From Chamaecrista fasciculata (lineage: Eukaryota; Streptophyta; Magnoliopsida; Fabales; Fabaceae): DNA of 64,000 nt. The position numbers and the translations under genes are program-made. The stretch covers positions 1 to 64,000 of the forward strand of contig QANZ01016251.1 of the NCBI GenBank assembly GCA_003254925.1, written 5' to 3'. The notes under the pieces were generated by a model. That model was not told the origin of the DNA and ran no database searches. It saw only the letters and a program-made list of their open reading frames with translations. The stretch's first letter is position 1, and each line of letters begins with the position of its first letter. Of the stretch, positions 45,701 to 57,900 are shown in pieces.

Positions 45701-46143
45701 TCTACATAAGATCACATTGCCTCGTGAGGGTTGTTATTTTAAATTTGTAAATTGTAAATTCTGTTATATATGTTGTCGTTTTCTTTCTTCTTATAATAAA
45801 GTATCTTTTGTAGACACCAATTGGAGGGAAACAAAATTCTAGCGCAGCCATGGAATCTCAGAATTCTCGGAAGCTTCCTCTCAATACCAACAATACCAAA
45901 CAAAATTCTATTGCAGCCAATGAGTCTCAGGATTCTCGGAAGCTTCGTATCATTACCAATAATCCCAAACAAAATTTTAGTGCAGCCAAGGAGTCTCAGA
46001 ATTCTCGGAAGCTTCCCATCAATACCAATGATCCCAAACGTGTTAGTCTTTCGGAGAAAATCAAACAGACAACAAGGAAATCTTTCGTTTCACTGGCAAA
46101 GAAGGCCCGACAAGAGAATGCTTCTCCTGATTTACAGCGTTGA
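42715..46143 (+). CDS. WVD2-like / TPX2-domain microtubule protein
   Basis: Nine exons were read by eye: 42715-42774, 43094-43594, 43700-44002, 44090-44145, 44258-44338, 44506-44608, 44690-44758, 45139-45249 and 45814-46143. They give a protein of 537 residues, and phases agree at every junction. The N-terminus has the WVD2-like signature GFSRNRYVEEAERL...PGSVAVKKSYFEAYF. A TPX2-type block (PFTLRTDERAAQRKK, then FFERIEEIRSKKAEKIQLQRRSK) lies at about 354-391; the usual LRKSL/FKAxP tail of the domain is not recognisable, so the domain is shortened. The family binds microtubules in the cell cortex and influences cell elongation. Intron 6 has a GC donor. Exon 9 holds three 23-residue repeats. 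The C-terminus is basic. It is convergent with the response regulator gene. Family assignment is confident; the exact orthologue is not. Confidence 0.87.
44609..44689 (+). other. GC-AG intron in the WVD2-like gene
   Basis: The donor is AAAAAG/GCAAGT, the classic non-canonical GC donor context, and the acceptor is ATTTCAG. Joining 44608 to 44690 keeps the TPX2 reading RKK/FFERIEE in phase. Using the GT four bases into the intron would shift the frame. Confidence 0.85.
45829..46035 (+). repeat. 3 x 69-bp coding tandem repeat
   Basis: Three head-to-tail units of 69 bp encode 23-residue repeats with the pattern KQN-S-AA-ESQNSRKLP-NTN. The length is a multiple of three, so copy-number change would keep the frame. 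They lie after the TPX2 block, in the last exon. Confidence 0.92.
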
Positions 46144-47009
46144 TAACTTAATAAATGAGAACAGGTTGAATCCTCTTTTTGACAAACCCAACTCGTCAAT
46201 TAGTAATATCTACACAATTTGGCGATTTTAGAGGTAAAATAGGAGAGGTGTTCATACATTTCCTAGTAGATTAAGTTATGTAGTCCTCTTTTTCTATCTT
46301 GGAAAAGTGTATTCTTGTTCTTACAGTTTAATTAAGTAATTGATGCAGAAGCATTCCAGAGTTAGGAAAATTTTGTATTAAAACTAGGGGTTATTATAAT
46401 ATTTATTATTATAATTATTTTGAACATGCACTCGTTGCAATATTATCTTCATTTTTTCACTGCATTTCCTTGCATTATAAACTTACCTTTGTTTATTATT
46501 TTTCTTGGATGATGATAATAGATAATGACGAATAATCTATTAATAGGGTTTGTGCCGTCGAGGAACGTTCACTCAACTAAATACTTTCTGGTTTTATCTT
46601 CTAAATTAAAAACAGATCAAAAAACACGTTAAAATCTGTACTTGTTTCTTTAGATAACCTGTGTAGTTTTCACCCCTTTCTTTAATATCTAATAATAGTT
46701 AAGGCATTGTCAGAGTTATTATTAAGAGGCATATAATCTAGAGTCTACGTACAGACCCTGCACAACAAAAGAAGAAAGAAGCAAACAAATGGACTAGAAA
46801 AATAAAAACAGAGACGAAAGAACAAGATTGAAGAAGCAAGCTTATTAAGCTTTCATCGTTTATCATCAACCCACTTTTTATACATGCTGCAATATCCATA
46901 TATATCCTTGCTGATTATAAATAAATATCCCAACCCTTACAGTTGAAATTCTTGTATTGTAGTTGGATGCAACCAACGAGAAGCATCACAATGCATTCAT
47001 TATAGAGGG
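46144..47009. other. Convergent 3' intergenic region
   Basis: This is about 870 bp between the stop codons of the WVD2-like gene (+) and the response regulator gene (-). It is AT-rich and should contain both 3' UTRs. No other gene is seen. Confidence 0.6.
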
Positions 47010-49420
47010 TTATGCTATGAATAGGCCTTGATCTATTACCGAATAGTCTGATGAATCATATAATAAATGAGGTGGAACCTCAGCAACAAGCCCTGGATCA
47101 TAATACTCAGGCACTTCTATATTCTGCAAACCCAAGTTATAGCATTCACTTTGCAGCCAACAGAATTGCAAGTAGTCCTCTTCCAAATGCGCATACGCCG
47201 CCTCATCGTCCCTGAGAAGTAAGTTTTTCGGGTGAAATTCCACATCAGAAATGATGCCCTGCGTTTTTACACCCGAATTCTTAGTTGAAATGAGCTCTGG
47301 AGATTCCCCATTATTTACCATCATAAGGCTCTTGGATTGAAGAGAAACAGTTTCACCAGCACTCACTTTGGAACTCAAAGAACTGGAGTTAGAGCGATCG
47401 CTCTTGTAATCAGCATACAAAGGCCTAGTTTCGACACCGGCTGCATTTGTTATACAAGGGTTGGAACTGACTGAAGCAACTGACTGTGACTGAAGAAGCG
47501 ATTTGCGCTCTTTCTTGATTTTCATTTCTGGAGCTTCACTCAAGGCATACCGTGTTGGGATTGTGCAATCAAACATTGCATGGCTTCTTCCTTCTGATTT
47601 AAGAGGTGCAAGAGTAGAAGAATGGTGAAGGCCCACTTGGGAACTCCTCATTTTTGTATCAGGAATGCTGCTGCCGGACAAGGCTCTTCTTTTTTCTGTT
47701 GAGGACTCTGAAATTATTCCCTTGAGGTCACCTTCGTGACTCGTGGCAGCAACATCGGCGGCGGTGGTGTTGTGAGTGTGACTTTTTAATGGTACATCTG
47801 AATATTTGTAACTGTCAACTGCAACATCATTTGGTTGCTTGCTTGTTGAGTTCTGGAAAACAAAACTTCCAGGAGAGTCCTTTAGAGCAAAATCTGAATG
47901 CTTGTTCCCACTTGAGGAAGATTTCTGATCATCTTCTTTCTGCAACCTACTCAAGTAGAGCCGGTATTTCTGCAGAACAGCAATTTTCTCAATTAGAAGA
48001 AGGATAAGTTGTATTATTTCTGTACATATTTTTTTTTTGTAAAGCCCAATGGTGAGGAATTTGTCACACTAATTTATCAAAACTCTTAAGATTGTTGAAG
48101 TACCAGAGAGAGCTGATATTTTAATGAGATATTATCCAGAAATATCATGAAACCCAGAAGCTAGTCTGAAAGAATGTGATACAAGTTTCTTTCACAATAT
48201 AAGTGGTAAAATATTAGGAGTGTATATAATAGCTTCATTTAACAACTGAAGCAATACTTGAGACCAAGACATATGTACCTGCAAGTGACTAGCAACGTTT
48301 TCTCTAGTGAGCCAAGGAACATTCATCAAATCTAATATTTTCTTCGGACCAACTTCTGCCAAACAGAAGAAAGACATTATGAATACCCTTATGTTATGCT
48401 TAGAAGAAATAATGGCAATAAAAAAAATCTCTATGATGATTCAAAAATTGGACCTCATGAATGAAGTTGATTAAAAAAACTTACTATCAAATCCAATCTG
48501 ATTCACAGCCTTGACAAATTTCTGATGAAGATCCACAGACCAAACTACTCTAGCTTTCTTCATGGAAGATGGATCTCCAAATTCTCTGTCATCATGTTTG
48601 GTATCGACATCTTTTCTTTTCTTCATGGAGGTCATATCTTCTACAGCAAACAAGAACCCATCATCAGATTGATCTGTTCCATTTCTCATCAAGTGAATGC
48701 CTTCGAATACTTCATGACCTTCAAATTCTCTTGCCTCGTGTATTCTCTTTCTGAATACATGTTGCCATATGTTTCTCAATTCTTTCATTCGTATCGGCTT
48801 CAGGAGATAATCACATGCCCCGTGTTGAACGCCTTTCATCACCCTGCTTGTTTCTCCATCAACAGACATCACTGTCCAGCATCACAAATTGTAGCTTGTC
48901 AGAGCATGTACTTTGAATCAATGTGATCAAAGGTAAAGAGAAAGTTGAATATATAGTTGTTAGGGAACTGACTAATGACAGGAAGATCCATCTCGAGCCC
49001 TACATGCTCAAGAAGCTTAAAACCATCCATGTCCGGCATGTTCACATCACTGATAACAATGTCATATCCATCTTTTCTTTCACGAAGCAAGCTTAGAGCC
49101 TCCCTTGCTAAACCACATGTAGTAACTGAAACATGCAATAGATAAAAGAATGTCAGATTGACATCAGAAATCGGGCACTGTGATAAATTTTCTGACATCC
49201 ATGGAAAAGTAGAGTTTAACTTATGAGATACAGAAGTAAGAAAATTAAACGATAAATCCCTTCTCTCTCTCTCTCTCTCTCTCTTTATTCAGAGATGCTC
49301 AAATCACCTATCCTGTTTTATGTTATTAAAATATACAAAAACCTTCTTTTAAGCTAAAAGACAACCAAAATATGACTTATTGATTTTTTTTATTGAAAGT
49401 ATGATTTACTAAAAAAATGC

Positions 49421-49454
<34 letters not shown>

Positions 49455-52168
49455 TATTTGTGCTAATAATCAAAAGTTTAATTTATTCTAAATTTGAAAT
49501 CTGGTCAGAATCAAGCAAGGATTGTTCCAACAAAAGAGAGTACCATGTAATTTGAGCATTTCTCAAGGGAAGGAGAGTAATTTTCCCCAAAATTGAAAAG
49601 GTAGTAGTGAGTTGTTACCAAAAAAAAGGGTAATAGTGAGTCTCCAAAGATCAAGCAATGACTGCAGTTGATCATGATCTATGGCCAAGATAATTAATGA
49701 CTTTAAATCTACTTTCTTTCTGATTCCAATGCAATTAGCATTAACAATCATCTCAGAAGTTCACTTATGTTTCAAGTGGTGCTTTTATCAGTTGTAAGTG
49801 ATATATGAATTATTTCAATCTTAAGGAAGAACTCCTATTGCTCAAATGCAATTTGGGGCTAAATCTAGAGCATCAGCTTCAAATTAAACTCTTATGTGAA
49901 GGAGATATAATGCTTTTAAGTTTGGAGATTAATATTTCAATATCATCTTACAATGTTTGCATCAGGTAATCCAATGAGAAGAAAAAAAAACCTTAATTCT
50001 CCTTTTTCAGTTTCAACTTGTGTAAGATATAAGGCTGGCTAAGACTTCAGAGTTGTAGCCTTGTACCTTGGCTTAACTAGCCACTATACAAAACTGCAAA
50101 GACCAATTTTCTCTACTTGTCATTCACTTTAACCTTGCTACTTGAAACAAATTCTGTGTCTTTTGAAGGTAATGCATTCATGTTCTAGAGACCACTAAAA
50201 AAAGTACACTTCCATTTATTCATACTCATTCAGTTACTTATAATATTCCCTCCAGTTCTATATATCTGATGTTTAAGGTAAATACACACAAACCAAGGAA
50301 ATGATTAACTCACCTAAAATGAAGAGAAAAATGAGATAAAAAGACTAAATTATCCCTATTAAATTACTTGGTAAATGTTTATTCATTTATAACTCTACTA
50401 TATTTAATAGGGATAGAATGATAAAAAAAATAATTAATGTTCTCTTAAATTTATAAAACATCAAATATTTTGAAATAAAAATGGCTCTCCAAAAAAGTAG
50501 TATTCAGAACCGGATGGAGTACTTAAAAATTAAAAGGCTTTTGTCTCAATTGATAATACTATGTTAGAAATATTAAATTTAAGGTTAAAAATTTCAGAAA
50601 ACTCCCCTGAACTTCAGTTATTGTGCAAAAAACTCACTTAAGTATGAAAAGTGACAAAAGACCCCCTGAACTTTTGATATTGTGCAAATAACCCCTTTTG
50701 TTAAGATTTTCATTAAAAATAAATAAAGTTTCTTCGTAATCTTAGGATTGTTGTTTCATATTATATTGATCCAAACTTAAAATTAGCCATTGTTGTAATT
50801 AATAGTAGCCAAAAAAATAAAAAATAAACACAAAATTTTCAATGAAAATTTTAATAAAAAGGATTATTTGTACAAAATTAAAAGTTTAGGATGTCCTTCG
50901 TCAGAATTGTCACTTTTAAAAACCAAAGTTTAGGGGGGTTTTCTACATTTTAGCTTAAATTTAGATATCTTAGATTGTCCTTTTACAATGTATAAGTCTC
51001 TTAGATATCTGAATTATTTGAGTGTTTGTTAACTAGGATTCATGCAAAAAGTTTGATTAATTGTGTCTTATTGTATGCTTTATTTAATGAGTTAAAGTAG
51101 ACATGTCTTTAAACTATAGTATAAATAGGATAAGGGTTGATGCTTATTGTAAGAGTGAAAATTGGTTTAATTATACAATATAATAGTTCTTCAGCAAAGT
51201 CTCGTTTTAGCCTTATCCGTCACAAAAAAAGTAATATTAGAGCCCACCACCTTCCAACATATTTAGACTATTACTATGCAAATTATAGTTAAGGCTGTAA
51301 CATAACAATTACACTGGTTTCCTGTGAATGAGTGAGAGGTTACTGATATTGAAATGGCATAAAGTGCCAAAGTTACCATCTTAAGTTTCTTAATACCATG
51401 AACAAGTCAATTTTGAAGATACTAGCATACCTCAAAGATCAGAAGGAATCAAGCTCAACAGAGGTAGTTCTTTCAGCATCTCTGTTTTGCTTTTCTACTA
51501 AGAGCCATATTTGACCAAGCAGGCAAGCACTTATGGAAACAGAAAACGCTAGCGTACACTTTGATTATAGCCCTAAGCCCCTAAGTAACTCAATCTAACA
51601 AAATAGAACAGAACCAGCAGTGATCAAGTTCTATCTTGAAGATTTTCATGCTTTAAGATTAACTAAATTATCAGTAGGACAGCTCAAAAATTCACCCAAT
51701 AAAGAAAATGAAAACACATCAAAACCCATGTGATCAGCTTCAGAAGCATCCTACCAAAAATTTCTTCAGCAAAAAACAAAGTAACACATTACATAGAAAG
51801 AAACACTGAAACATCAAAGACATGACTCAACAAGAGCTTTTATCTCATCAGATATCAAACACACAGAAATTGAACCAAATCAGATAACCCATCTTCTAAT
51901 AAAAAAAAAAAAACTTAAATCTTCAAACCCCATACTGAAACAAACACTGATATACATACTATCAGCAAAGAAGTAACAGAGTGTTGATAAATCTAAGAAA
52001 AAATTAAAAGAAGAAAAAGTGGAGAGGGTGAAGAAAGAAACCTTCATAGGAGCATTTTTTGAGCATCTTTTCAAGGATCCTGAGCCACGTAGGATCATCA
52101 TCGACGACGAGAACTCGGAGACCAGCCGGAAAAGTGTCCCGGCGAGGAGAAGAGAAGCCATTATCCAT
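47010..52168 (-). CDS. Type-B response regulator, ARR11-like
   Basis: Five exons on the minus strand: 52042-52168, 48973-49125, 48485-48871, 48279-48355 and 47010-47969. They give 567 residues, with phases consistent throughout. This is a cytokinin two-component output: a nuclear transcription factor activated by His-to-Asp phosphotransfer. The receiver domain (about 16-135) shows [10 protein letters not shown] with acidic D24/D25, the phospho-acceptor D69 in [12 protein letters not shown], and K118 in YLLKPI. A basic MKKRKD (about 172) may be a nuclear signal. The GARP/Myb-like DNA-binding domain (about 199-260) has [32 protein letters not shown] and [14 protein letters not shown]. The C-terminal 300 residues are Ser-rich and end in an acidic, aromatic region, as expected for activation. 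Residues [20 protein letters not shown] resemble the ARR11/ARR14 branch. The first intron is 2.9 kb. Confidence 0.93.
50246..50519. mobile_element. Stowaway-like MITE in intron 1
   Basis: It starts TTCCCTCCAGTTCTATATAT and ends CAGAACCGGATGGAG, flanked by TA (50244-50245 and 50520-50521). It is homologous to 6311-6582 in opposite orientation: both contain an AACATCAGATAT-type terminus and a 'gaactaatcatttcctt' word. Confidence 0.82.
50590..50960. mobile_element. Inverted-repeat MITE in intron 1
   Basis: The left side has 'actcccctgaacttcagtta' and 'accccctgaacttttgatat'. The right side has the reverse-complement style 'aaaagtttaggatgtcc' and 'aaagtttaggggggtttt'. The two sides pair as a foldback. 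Exact ends and target duplication were not resolved. Confidence 0.5.
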
Positions 52169-52450
52169 GGTTGTTGAAGTAGCCGCCGATTGTACAGTTT
52201 TGTGATACGAATTGAGAGAAAAGAAGAAGAAGATGATGATGATGATGAAGAAATGAAGGAAGATGAAGAGACTACAAAAAAGGACGAGTTTTTCCTTGAG
52301 TTCCGAAAAAAAGTGGGTTCGTTTGGGATTTAAGCTGAGTGGGAAATATAAAATAAAAATAATAATTACAATTAAATAGAAAAATAAAATAAAGGAAAGT
52401 AAAAGAGAGCACTCACCAACGAATATTGGCGCCGGATAGTTAAGGGTCCG
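52169..52450. promoter_or_regulatory. 5' leader and proximal upstream of the response regulator
   Basis: On the minus strand the leader contains CT- and CAT-rich simple repeats (+ strand GAAGAAGAAGATGATGATG at 52222-52250), common in plant 5' UTRs. No individual promoter element could be assigned with confidence. Confidence 0.4.
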
Positions 52451-52459
52451 AGTGGCGCA

Positions 52460-52628
52460 ATTTTTTTTTTTTTAAGGTATTCTGCAACCCCGACAGGTTA
52501 AGGACTAATCTTCCGCGGATCTGTGCTTCATTTAAGGGTCTGTCGCTGGTCAATTGGTTGCTGCATACACAAGGCGGGATTCGAACCCTCGACCTTACTT
52601 AAGCGACCTAGTGAGCTCGACTATTAGC
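52460..52628 (-). mobile_element. SINE, minus strand
   Basis: Read on the minus strand it has a clear RNA polymerase III B box (GGGTTCGAATCCCGCC) near its 5' end and finishes in an A-run (poly-T on the + strand at 52460-52474). AGTGGCGCA flanks both sides (52451-52459 and 52629-52637) as the target duplication. It lies about 300 bp upstream of the response regulator start. Confidence 0.85.
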
Positions 52629-52637
52629 AGTGGCGCA

Positions 52638-53057
52638 TGTTAGTATTTATTCCATTTTAATAAATTAATATTATTCAATAGTGTCAATTCTTGAAAGAAA
52701 CATAAATTAATTAATTGAAATAAGTGGGTTTTGTATGTCCAAACAATTTATGTAAGTATATAAATTTTATAATTATAAAATATTTTTACCAGAAATAAAA
52801 ACTTATCTCATCAAATGATTTATGTGAGAAGATGCAATGGAAATTACTGGGAAATGGAATGTGAGAAATTAATCAAATTATAGATAATTAGATATAAAAT
52901 ATTTAGGGATATTAGATTATTAGAAAGCTATTTTTAGAATTATATAATTATATTTTTTAACAAATAAATATATTATGAGCAAATTCACAATTTGGTTCCT
53001 AAAAGATTACTGACCGACAACTCGGTCCTTAAAAGATTAAAATATACATTTATTCTT
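52638..53057. other. Intergenic, no gene seen
   Basis: AT-rich sequence without open frames or repeats that could be matched. Confidence 0.4.
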
Positions 53058-54095
53058 TGGCCAAAATGCACAGACACCCCCTGAGTTTTAGGTCTGGTGC
53101 ACATAACACCCCTGAGTTTTCAATTTGTGCAGATAGCACCCCTGAGTTTTCAATTACGTGCAAATAGCACCCCTCTGTTAAACTTCCGTTAATTTAGTCG
53201 GTTAAGTGCCACATAAGTGAGGGTATAATAGTAATTTTATTAAAAAAATTAAATGAAAATCCTATTTTGGTCCCTCAAGTTTGTTCAAAGTTTTGTTTTG
53301 GTCCTTCAAGTTTTCAAAAGTTGCACCACAAGTCCCTCACCCTTTCCCATCCATTTTTTTTATTAAAAAAACAGAAAAATTAATTTTAATCTCTCAAAAA
53401 TTTTCTTTTCTTACATTAAGATCATTTTCATTTGACAATAGGATCAAAATGTAAGAAAAAAAACAACTTAAAATTTTAATTGATTTTGACCAAAGAAACA
53501 TCTTCTTCTTCAACTCACACGCAGCCTCCTTTTTCTTCTCTTCTTCTTCTACTTTTACTCCTTCTCCCTCACTAAACCCTAACTTCAATTTCACTCTAAT
53601 TTGGTCCCTGATTTGAACATTTCCATTCTTCTTCTCCTCCAAACCCTAACTTCAATTTCACAAAAACCCTAACTTTAATTTCACTCCAATTTGGTCCCTG
53701 AATTGAATATTTCTATTCTTCTTCAACAAACCCAATTTCAATTTCACTCCAATTTGGTCCCTGATTTGAACATTTCCATTCTTCTTCTCCAAACCCTGAC
53801 TTCAATTTTACAAACTCTAACCTGAGGCGAGCTAGAGCCACGGCTCTGAACATCGCGCCGACGTCAACTGGAGTGGCGACGACGGTGGTGCTGCCGATTG
53901 AAGGGGAAGTTGAACGGAATAGCCCTGCGAGTGCCGACGCCGAACGTGTCGGCGGTGACCTGGTGGTTCAGGTGTCGAAGAAGACGTGTGCGGAGGTAGT
54001 GAACGCTGCGTGAAGAAGGAGGCTGCGTGAGTTGAAGAAGAAGATGATGAAGATGACTCGCTGATTCATGTGTTCTTTGTTGTGATTTTTTTTTT
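53058..54095. mobile_element. Probable Mutator-like element, right end lost in gap
   Basis: The start resembles a Mutator-like terminus (GACACCCCCTGAGTTTT repeated three times with variants). It is followed by the same subterminal 'tattttggtccctcaagttt' block found in the Pack-MULE at 14671. Three to four tandem units of about 65 bp (CACTCCAATTTGGTCCCTGA) lie at 53577-53800. A GC-rich stretch at 53821-54011 has an open + frame of about 60 codons (ending KKTCAEVVNAA) unlike its surroundings, possibly captured host sequence of unknown identity. The right terminus would fall in or beyond the N gap. Confidence 0.45.
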
Positions 54096-54456
54096 NNNNN
54101 NNNNNNNNNNNNNNNNNNNNNNNNNNNNNNNNNNNNNNNNNNNNNNNNNNNNNNNNNNNNNNNNNNNNNNNNNNNNNNNNNNNNNNNNNNNNNNNNNNNN
54201 NNNNNNNNNNNNNNNNNNNNNNNNNNNNNNNNNNNNNNNNNNNNNNNNNNNNNNNNNNNNNNNNNNNNNNNNNNNNNNNNNNNNNNNNNNNNNNNNNNNN
54301 NNNNNNNNNNNNNNNNNNNNNNNNNNNNNNNNNNNNNNNNNNNNNNNNNNNNNNNNNNNNNNNNNNNNNNNNNNNNNNNNNNNNNNNNNNNNNNNNNNNN
54401 NNNNNNNNNNNNNNNNNNNNNNNNNNNNNNNNNNNNNNNNNNNNNNNNNNNNNNNN
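54096..54456. other. Assembly gap (361 N)
   Basis: A run of N directly follows a T-homopolymer. Apparent open frames across it are artefacts. Confidence 0.98.
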
Positions 54457-55273
54457 AATTTATGACTTATTAGATCTTGTTTAAGATACATTAAGTCCAT
54501 TCACTTGCTTGAAAAAATGCATTTAATCTATAATCTTTAGTAGTAGAGAGAAAAATTATATTATTTAGATGAAAAAATGTATTTAGTAATAAATTAAATG
54601 CATCTCTTAAACCACAAACAAAAAATATATAGTATTTATATTTAATATATTAAAAATAATTATTTATTGAGTCATCCGGTCCGACTGATGGTTCAACCGA
54701 TTAAACCAATCAGACCATAAACTAAATGCTTGTCCGAGTCTCTATCCGATTCGGTTTTCAACACTACTTAAAAGTTTCTTTTGATTTTGAAGTCATTAGA
54801 GAATATATCTAATAAGTGATTTTGGGGTACAAAATTCGGTGGGATTCACCGTAGATTAACAAGTGTATCACGTGATTTTAAAAAACTATATATAAAAAGA
54901 AAAGAAAAGAAAAGTTGAAGTAACTTCAAAATTAACCATGTTAATTGAGGTATTTACAAATAACCTAAACTTGAATAGGAGAAAGGAGATAATTACATTT
55001 TTATAGATAAAAATAAAACCATAAGTGTCATGTGATGAGTGTCATGATTTTAAAAAACTTTATTGATCTCTCCGTCTAATCTCTTCCAATAATTAACCTA
55101 AGGTCAACGGTCAAAAACAAAATTAAACATTGAAATTTGTTGTTGAATAATAGTGTCATGATTTGAAACATGTTTTAAAAAATGGTAAACGAATTTCGGC
55201 TTAATCGATTGAACTATTTGAAACTATAGTTAAATTGAATGGCGCGTTATGAAAATTATTAGTTAAATAAATA
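54457..55273. other. Intergenic, no gene seen
   Basis: AT-rich; no repeat or open frame could be assigned. Confidence 0.4.
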
Positions 55274-55775
55274 TTAGGGTAAATTATACTTTGGTACATT
55301 GTGGTTTGACCCCATTCCATTTTGGTACTATGTGGTTTAAAACTTGACACTTTGGTGCCCTAAGGTCTCCACCGTTACCATTTTAATACCCTGAATAATT
55401 TTTTTTTAGTTTTGGACGAAATTTGGCACGTGACTTGCACGTGGGCTCACTAAAACTCAATTTTATCCAAAATTTTGCTACAACATTAAAGATCAAACAC
55501 GTGTTTTTCGAAACTTAGCTGTGAATTCTCTTAAAACTTTCTCAGCATCCAACCCAAAATCATTCAAAACTTTCAAAAAGCATGTGTTTGATCTTTGTTG
55601 TGACAAAATATTGGACAAAGTTGAGTTTTAGTGAGCCCATGTGCAAGTCACGTGCCAAATTTCGTTCGAAACTAACGAAAAAATTGTTCAAGGTATCATA
55701 ATGTCACGTTTTAAACCAGAGTACCAAAGTGAAATGGAGTCAAACTACAAGATATCAAAGTGTAATTTACCCTAA
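55274..55775. mobile_element. 500-bp foldback MITE
   Basis: The termini are TTAGGGTAAATTA and its reverse complement TAATTTACCCTAA. The halves pair over most of their length, for example GGCACGTGACTTGCACGTGG on the left and CATGTGCAAGTCACGTGCC on the right. It is flanked by AT-rich DNA, and no unambiguous target duplication was found. Confidence 0.7.
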
Positions 55776-57699
55776 ACATTAATTATTTTTGTTATAAATA
55801 ATATTTATATATTACATTATATTTATAATAATATAAAATACTTATAAATTAGTATTGCAATCAAGCAAGTCATATTTACACAACATATATTGAAATACCA
55901 AAGGTCCAATTAAATAAAAAACCAAGTTTAATTATACTTCTCTCATATACCAAACAATGCTTAAAACTCTTAAAAGCAAAGATCTATATCAAAAAGTTTC
56001 ATGTCAAAATTTTAATTTTAATGTTGTAAACTTGTAAGGTCCATATTCCTGTTTGCATCGCATGTTACAATTAGATATGTAAAAAGATATTTTGATATGG
56101 ATTAATAAGATTTGAGTTATAAAAATAATTTCTTTTAAGAGATTAATTTATTGAATAAAAGTGTCGCTTAACTTACATATTATCTTTTTTTTTTATTCCA
56201 TACAAGACACCAGAATTTGTCTTGATCTATTAAAAAAGGTAATTCAAGACAGACTATCAAAACTATTTGAAAATAGTGTTTTATTAAATTATTAAGGTAA
56301 AAGTATTGTTGGTACCCAACGTTTGGGTCATTTTTAATTATAAACACTGATGAACTAGGATTTGGCCGAGGGTCGTTTCCCGGTCCACTGCAAGATTTTC
56401 CTGCAAGATAATGAACCACAGGGGGTCTCCCCTGTGATTCACCTCCGAAACTTAAGTTAGTGTTGGGTGATAAGAGATGAGAATATGAGCTAGCGTGAGT
56501 AACGTACCTTTCATAGAGTTACCATCTTGTATTTATAGGCTCATTGAGGAGAGTCCATTTAAGGAAACTTCCTTGATTGTAAAAAGAGATATCTTCAGTG
56601 ATATGGGAGGTGAATCATAATCTTTCCTATTTCATGTAGGAAGATATTGTTTTGCTAATTAAGGATAAGTGAATTACTATTTCCTTATTTGCATAAGGCG
56701 CCTTGATGGCCAAGGCAGAATCCATGGGAAGGATCTTTGAGCAATTTGTCTTGATTGACAGCGGATCTTGGTTGATCCTTGATTGATCCTTGATTGGTTC
56801 CTGATTGGTTCAGGGAATGTCTCCTTATTCCTTGCGACCTTATGCTTCGTGGGCGCCCATGCCCTCTATAGTTATGGGCGTCCCTGCCTTAGCAGGGTTA
56901 AGGGCGTTCTCGCCCTTACAACCCACCTTGTGGGCCTATGGCATGCTGGGCCAAGGGCATCTTCTGCCAATTGGGTCTCCTAATTATTGGGCATATTATC
57001 ACTAGTCCCAACAAAAGAAGTGAAGCTCTGTCCCCATCAGTGGAGTCCCCTTCGAGTGGATGACGAATACAACGTTTTTCGTTGGTTTGTTTCGGGGCGC
57101 TTTGTTTTTCCATTCCTGGTGATTGCGCGATTATCCCGATCTGGATTGATTCGAGACGTGCTTTGCACTGCCTGTGCTGCGTTGCTACTTAGGCGCTCAC
57201 GCGCCTTGATCTCCTTAGCGGCGTCGTGCCGTTTAGGCGTCCTTGCCTGCCTAAGGGCTTCCTGGCCCGATTATGTATTGGGCATGGAGTAATTTTGTCA
57301 GTTGGACATAGTTAATTATTAGGCCTATTATCACTAGTCCTTTTCAAAGAAGTGAGATTTTGTCCCCACGAAGGGAGTCCCGCTTAACGACATTGTCGTT
57401 CGCTTATGATTTCTTGATGGCGCCATTGGCGTCCTCGTTCCGTTTGGAGGATTTTCATGTTCCTAGCCTCATGGCTTACGGCGTCCATGATTTTGGGGCT
57501 GTCGGTGGGGAAGTTTGAGACTTAGTTTCCATTTGAATCTCCTGAAGACCTTGGCGGTCTTTGTGTTAGGTCGAAGTCGTTGGGACCTAATTGTGGGGGC
57601 GATGGCCCGTAGTTGTGGGTAAGGACGCCATGGCTTCCACGAGGGTGCTGGGACCCACAGTTGATGTTCGATACATGCGCATGTTTTTGTGGCTAGCCT

Positions 57700-57900
57700 C
57701 CCAAGGGATGATGTCCGCATGGGGTGTGGGTGTCATACCCACTGGACATCAGGGCGTCCTAAAACTAAGGGAGGATCTGTCCGCTTGGGGTGTGAGTGCC
57801 ATACCCACTAGACGTCAGGGCGTCCTAGAACCAAGGGAGGATCTGTCCGCTTAGGGTGTGAGTGTCATACCCACTGGACGTCAGGGCGTCCTAGAATCGC
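57700..57900. repeat. Three tandem units of about 66 bp
   Basis: Units contain GTGTCATACCCACTGGACGT or close variants and CAGGGCGTCCTAGAA. They lie inside the non-coding LTR element. Confidence 0.75.

Larger units (their letters stand above)
49126..52041 (-). other. 2.9-kb first intron of the response regulator
   Basis: This intron splits the receiver domain after residue 42 (phase 1). It contains CT and ATT microsatellites (about 49262-49284 and 49427-49456), a Stowaway-like MITE (50246-50519) and an inverted-repeat element (about 50590-50960). No exon-like sequence was recognised within it. Confidence 0.8.

Noticed and set aside
47789..48007. Possible + strand small gene opposite the response regulator
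   Set aside because: Antisense to exon 5 and intron 4 of a well-supported gene; no domain.
54066..54500. Open frames on both strands across the second gap
   Set aside because: They consist of N with a few flanking codons.
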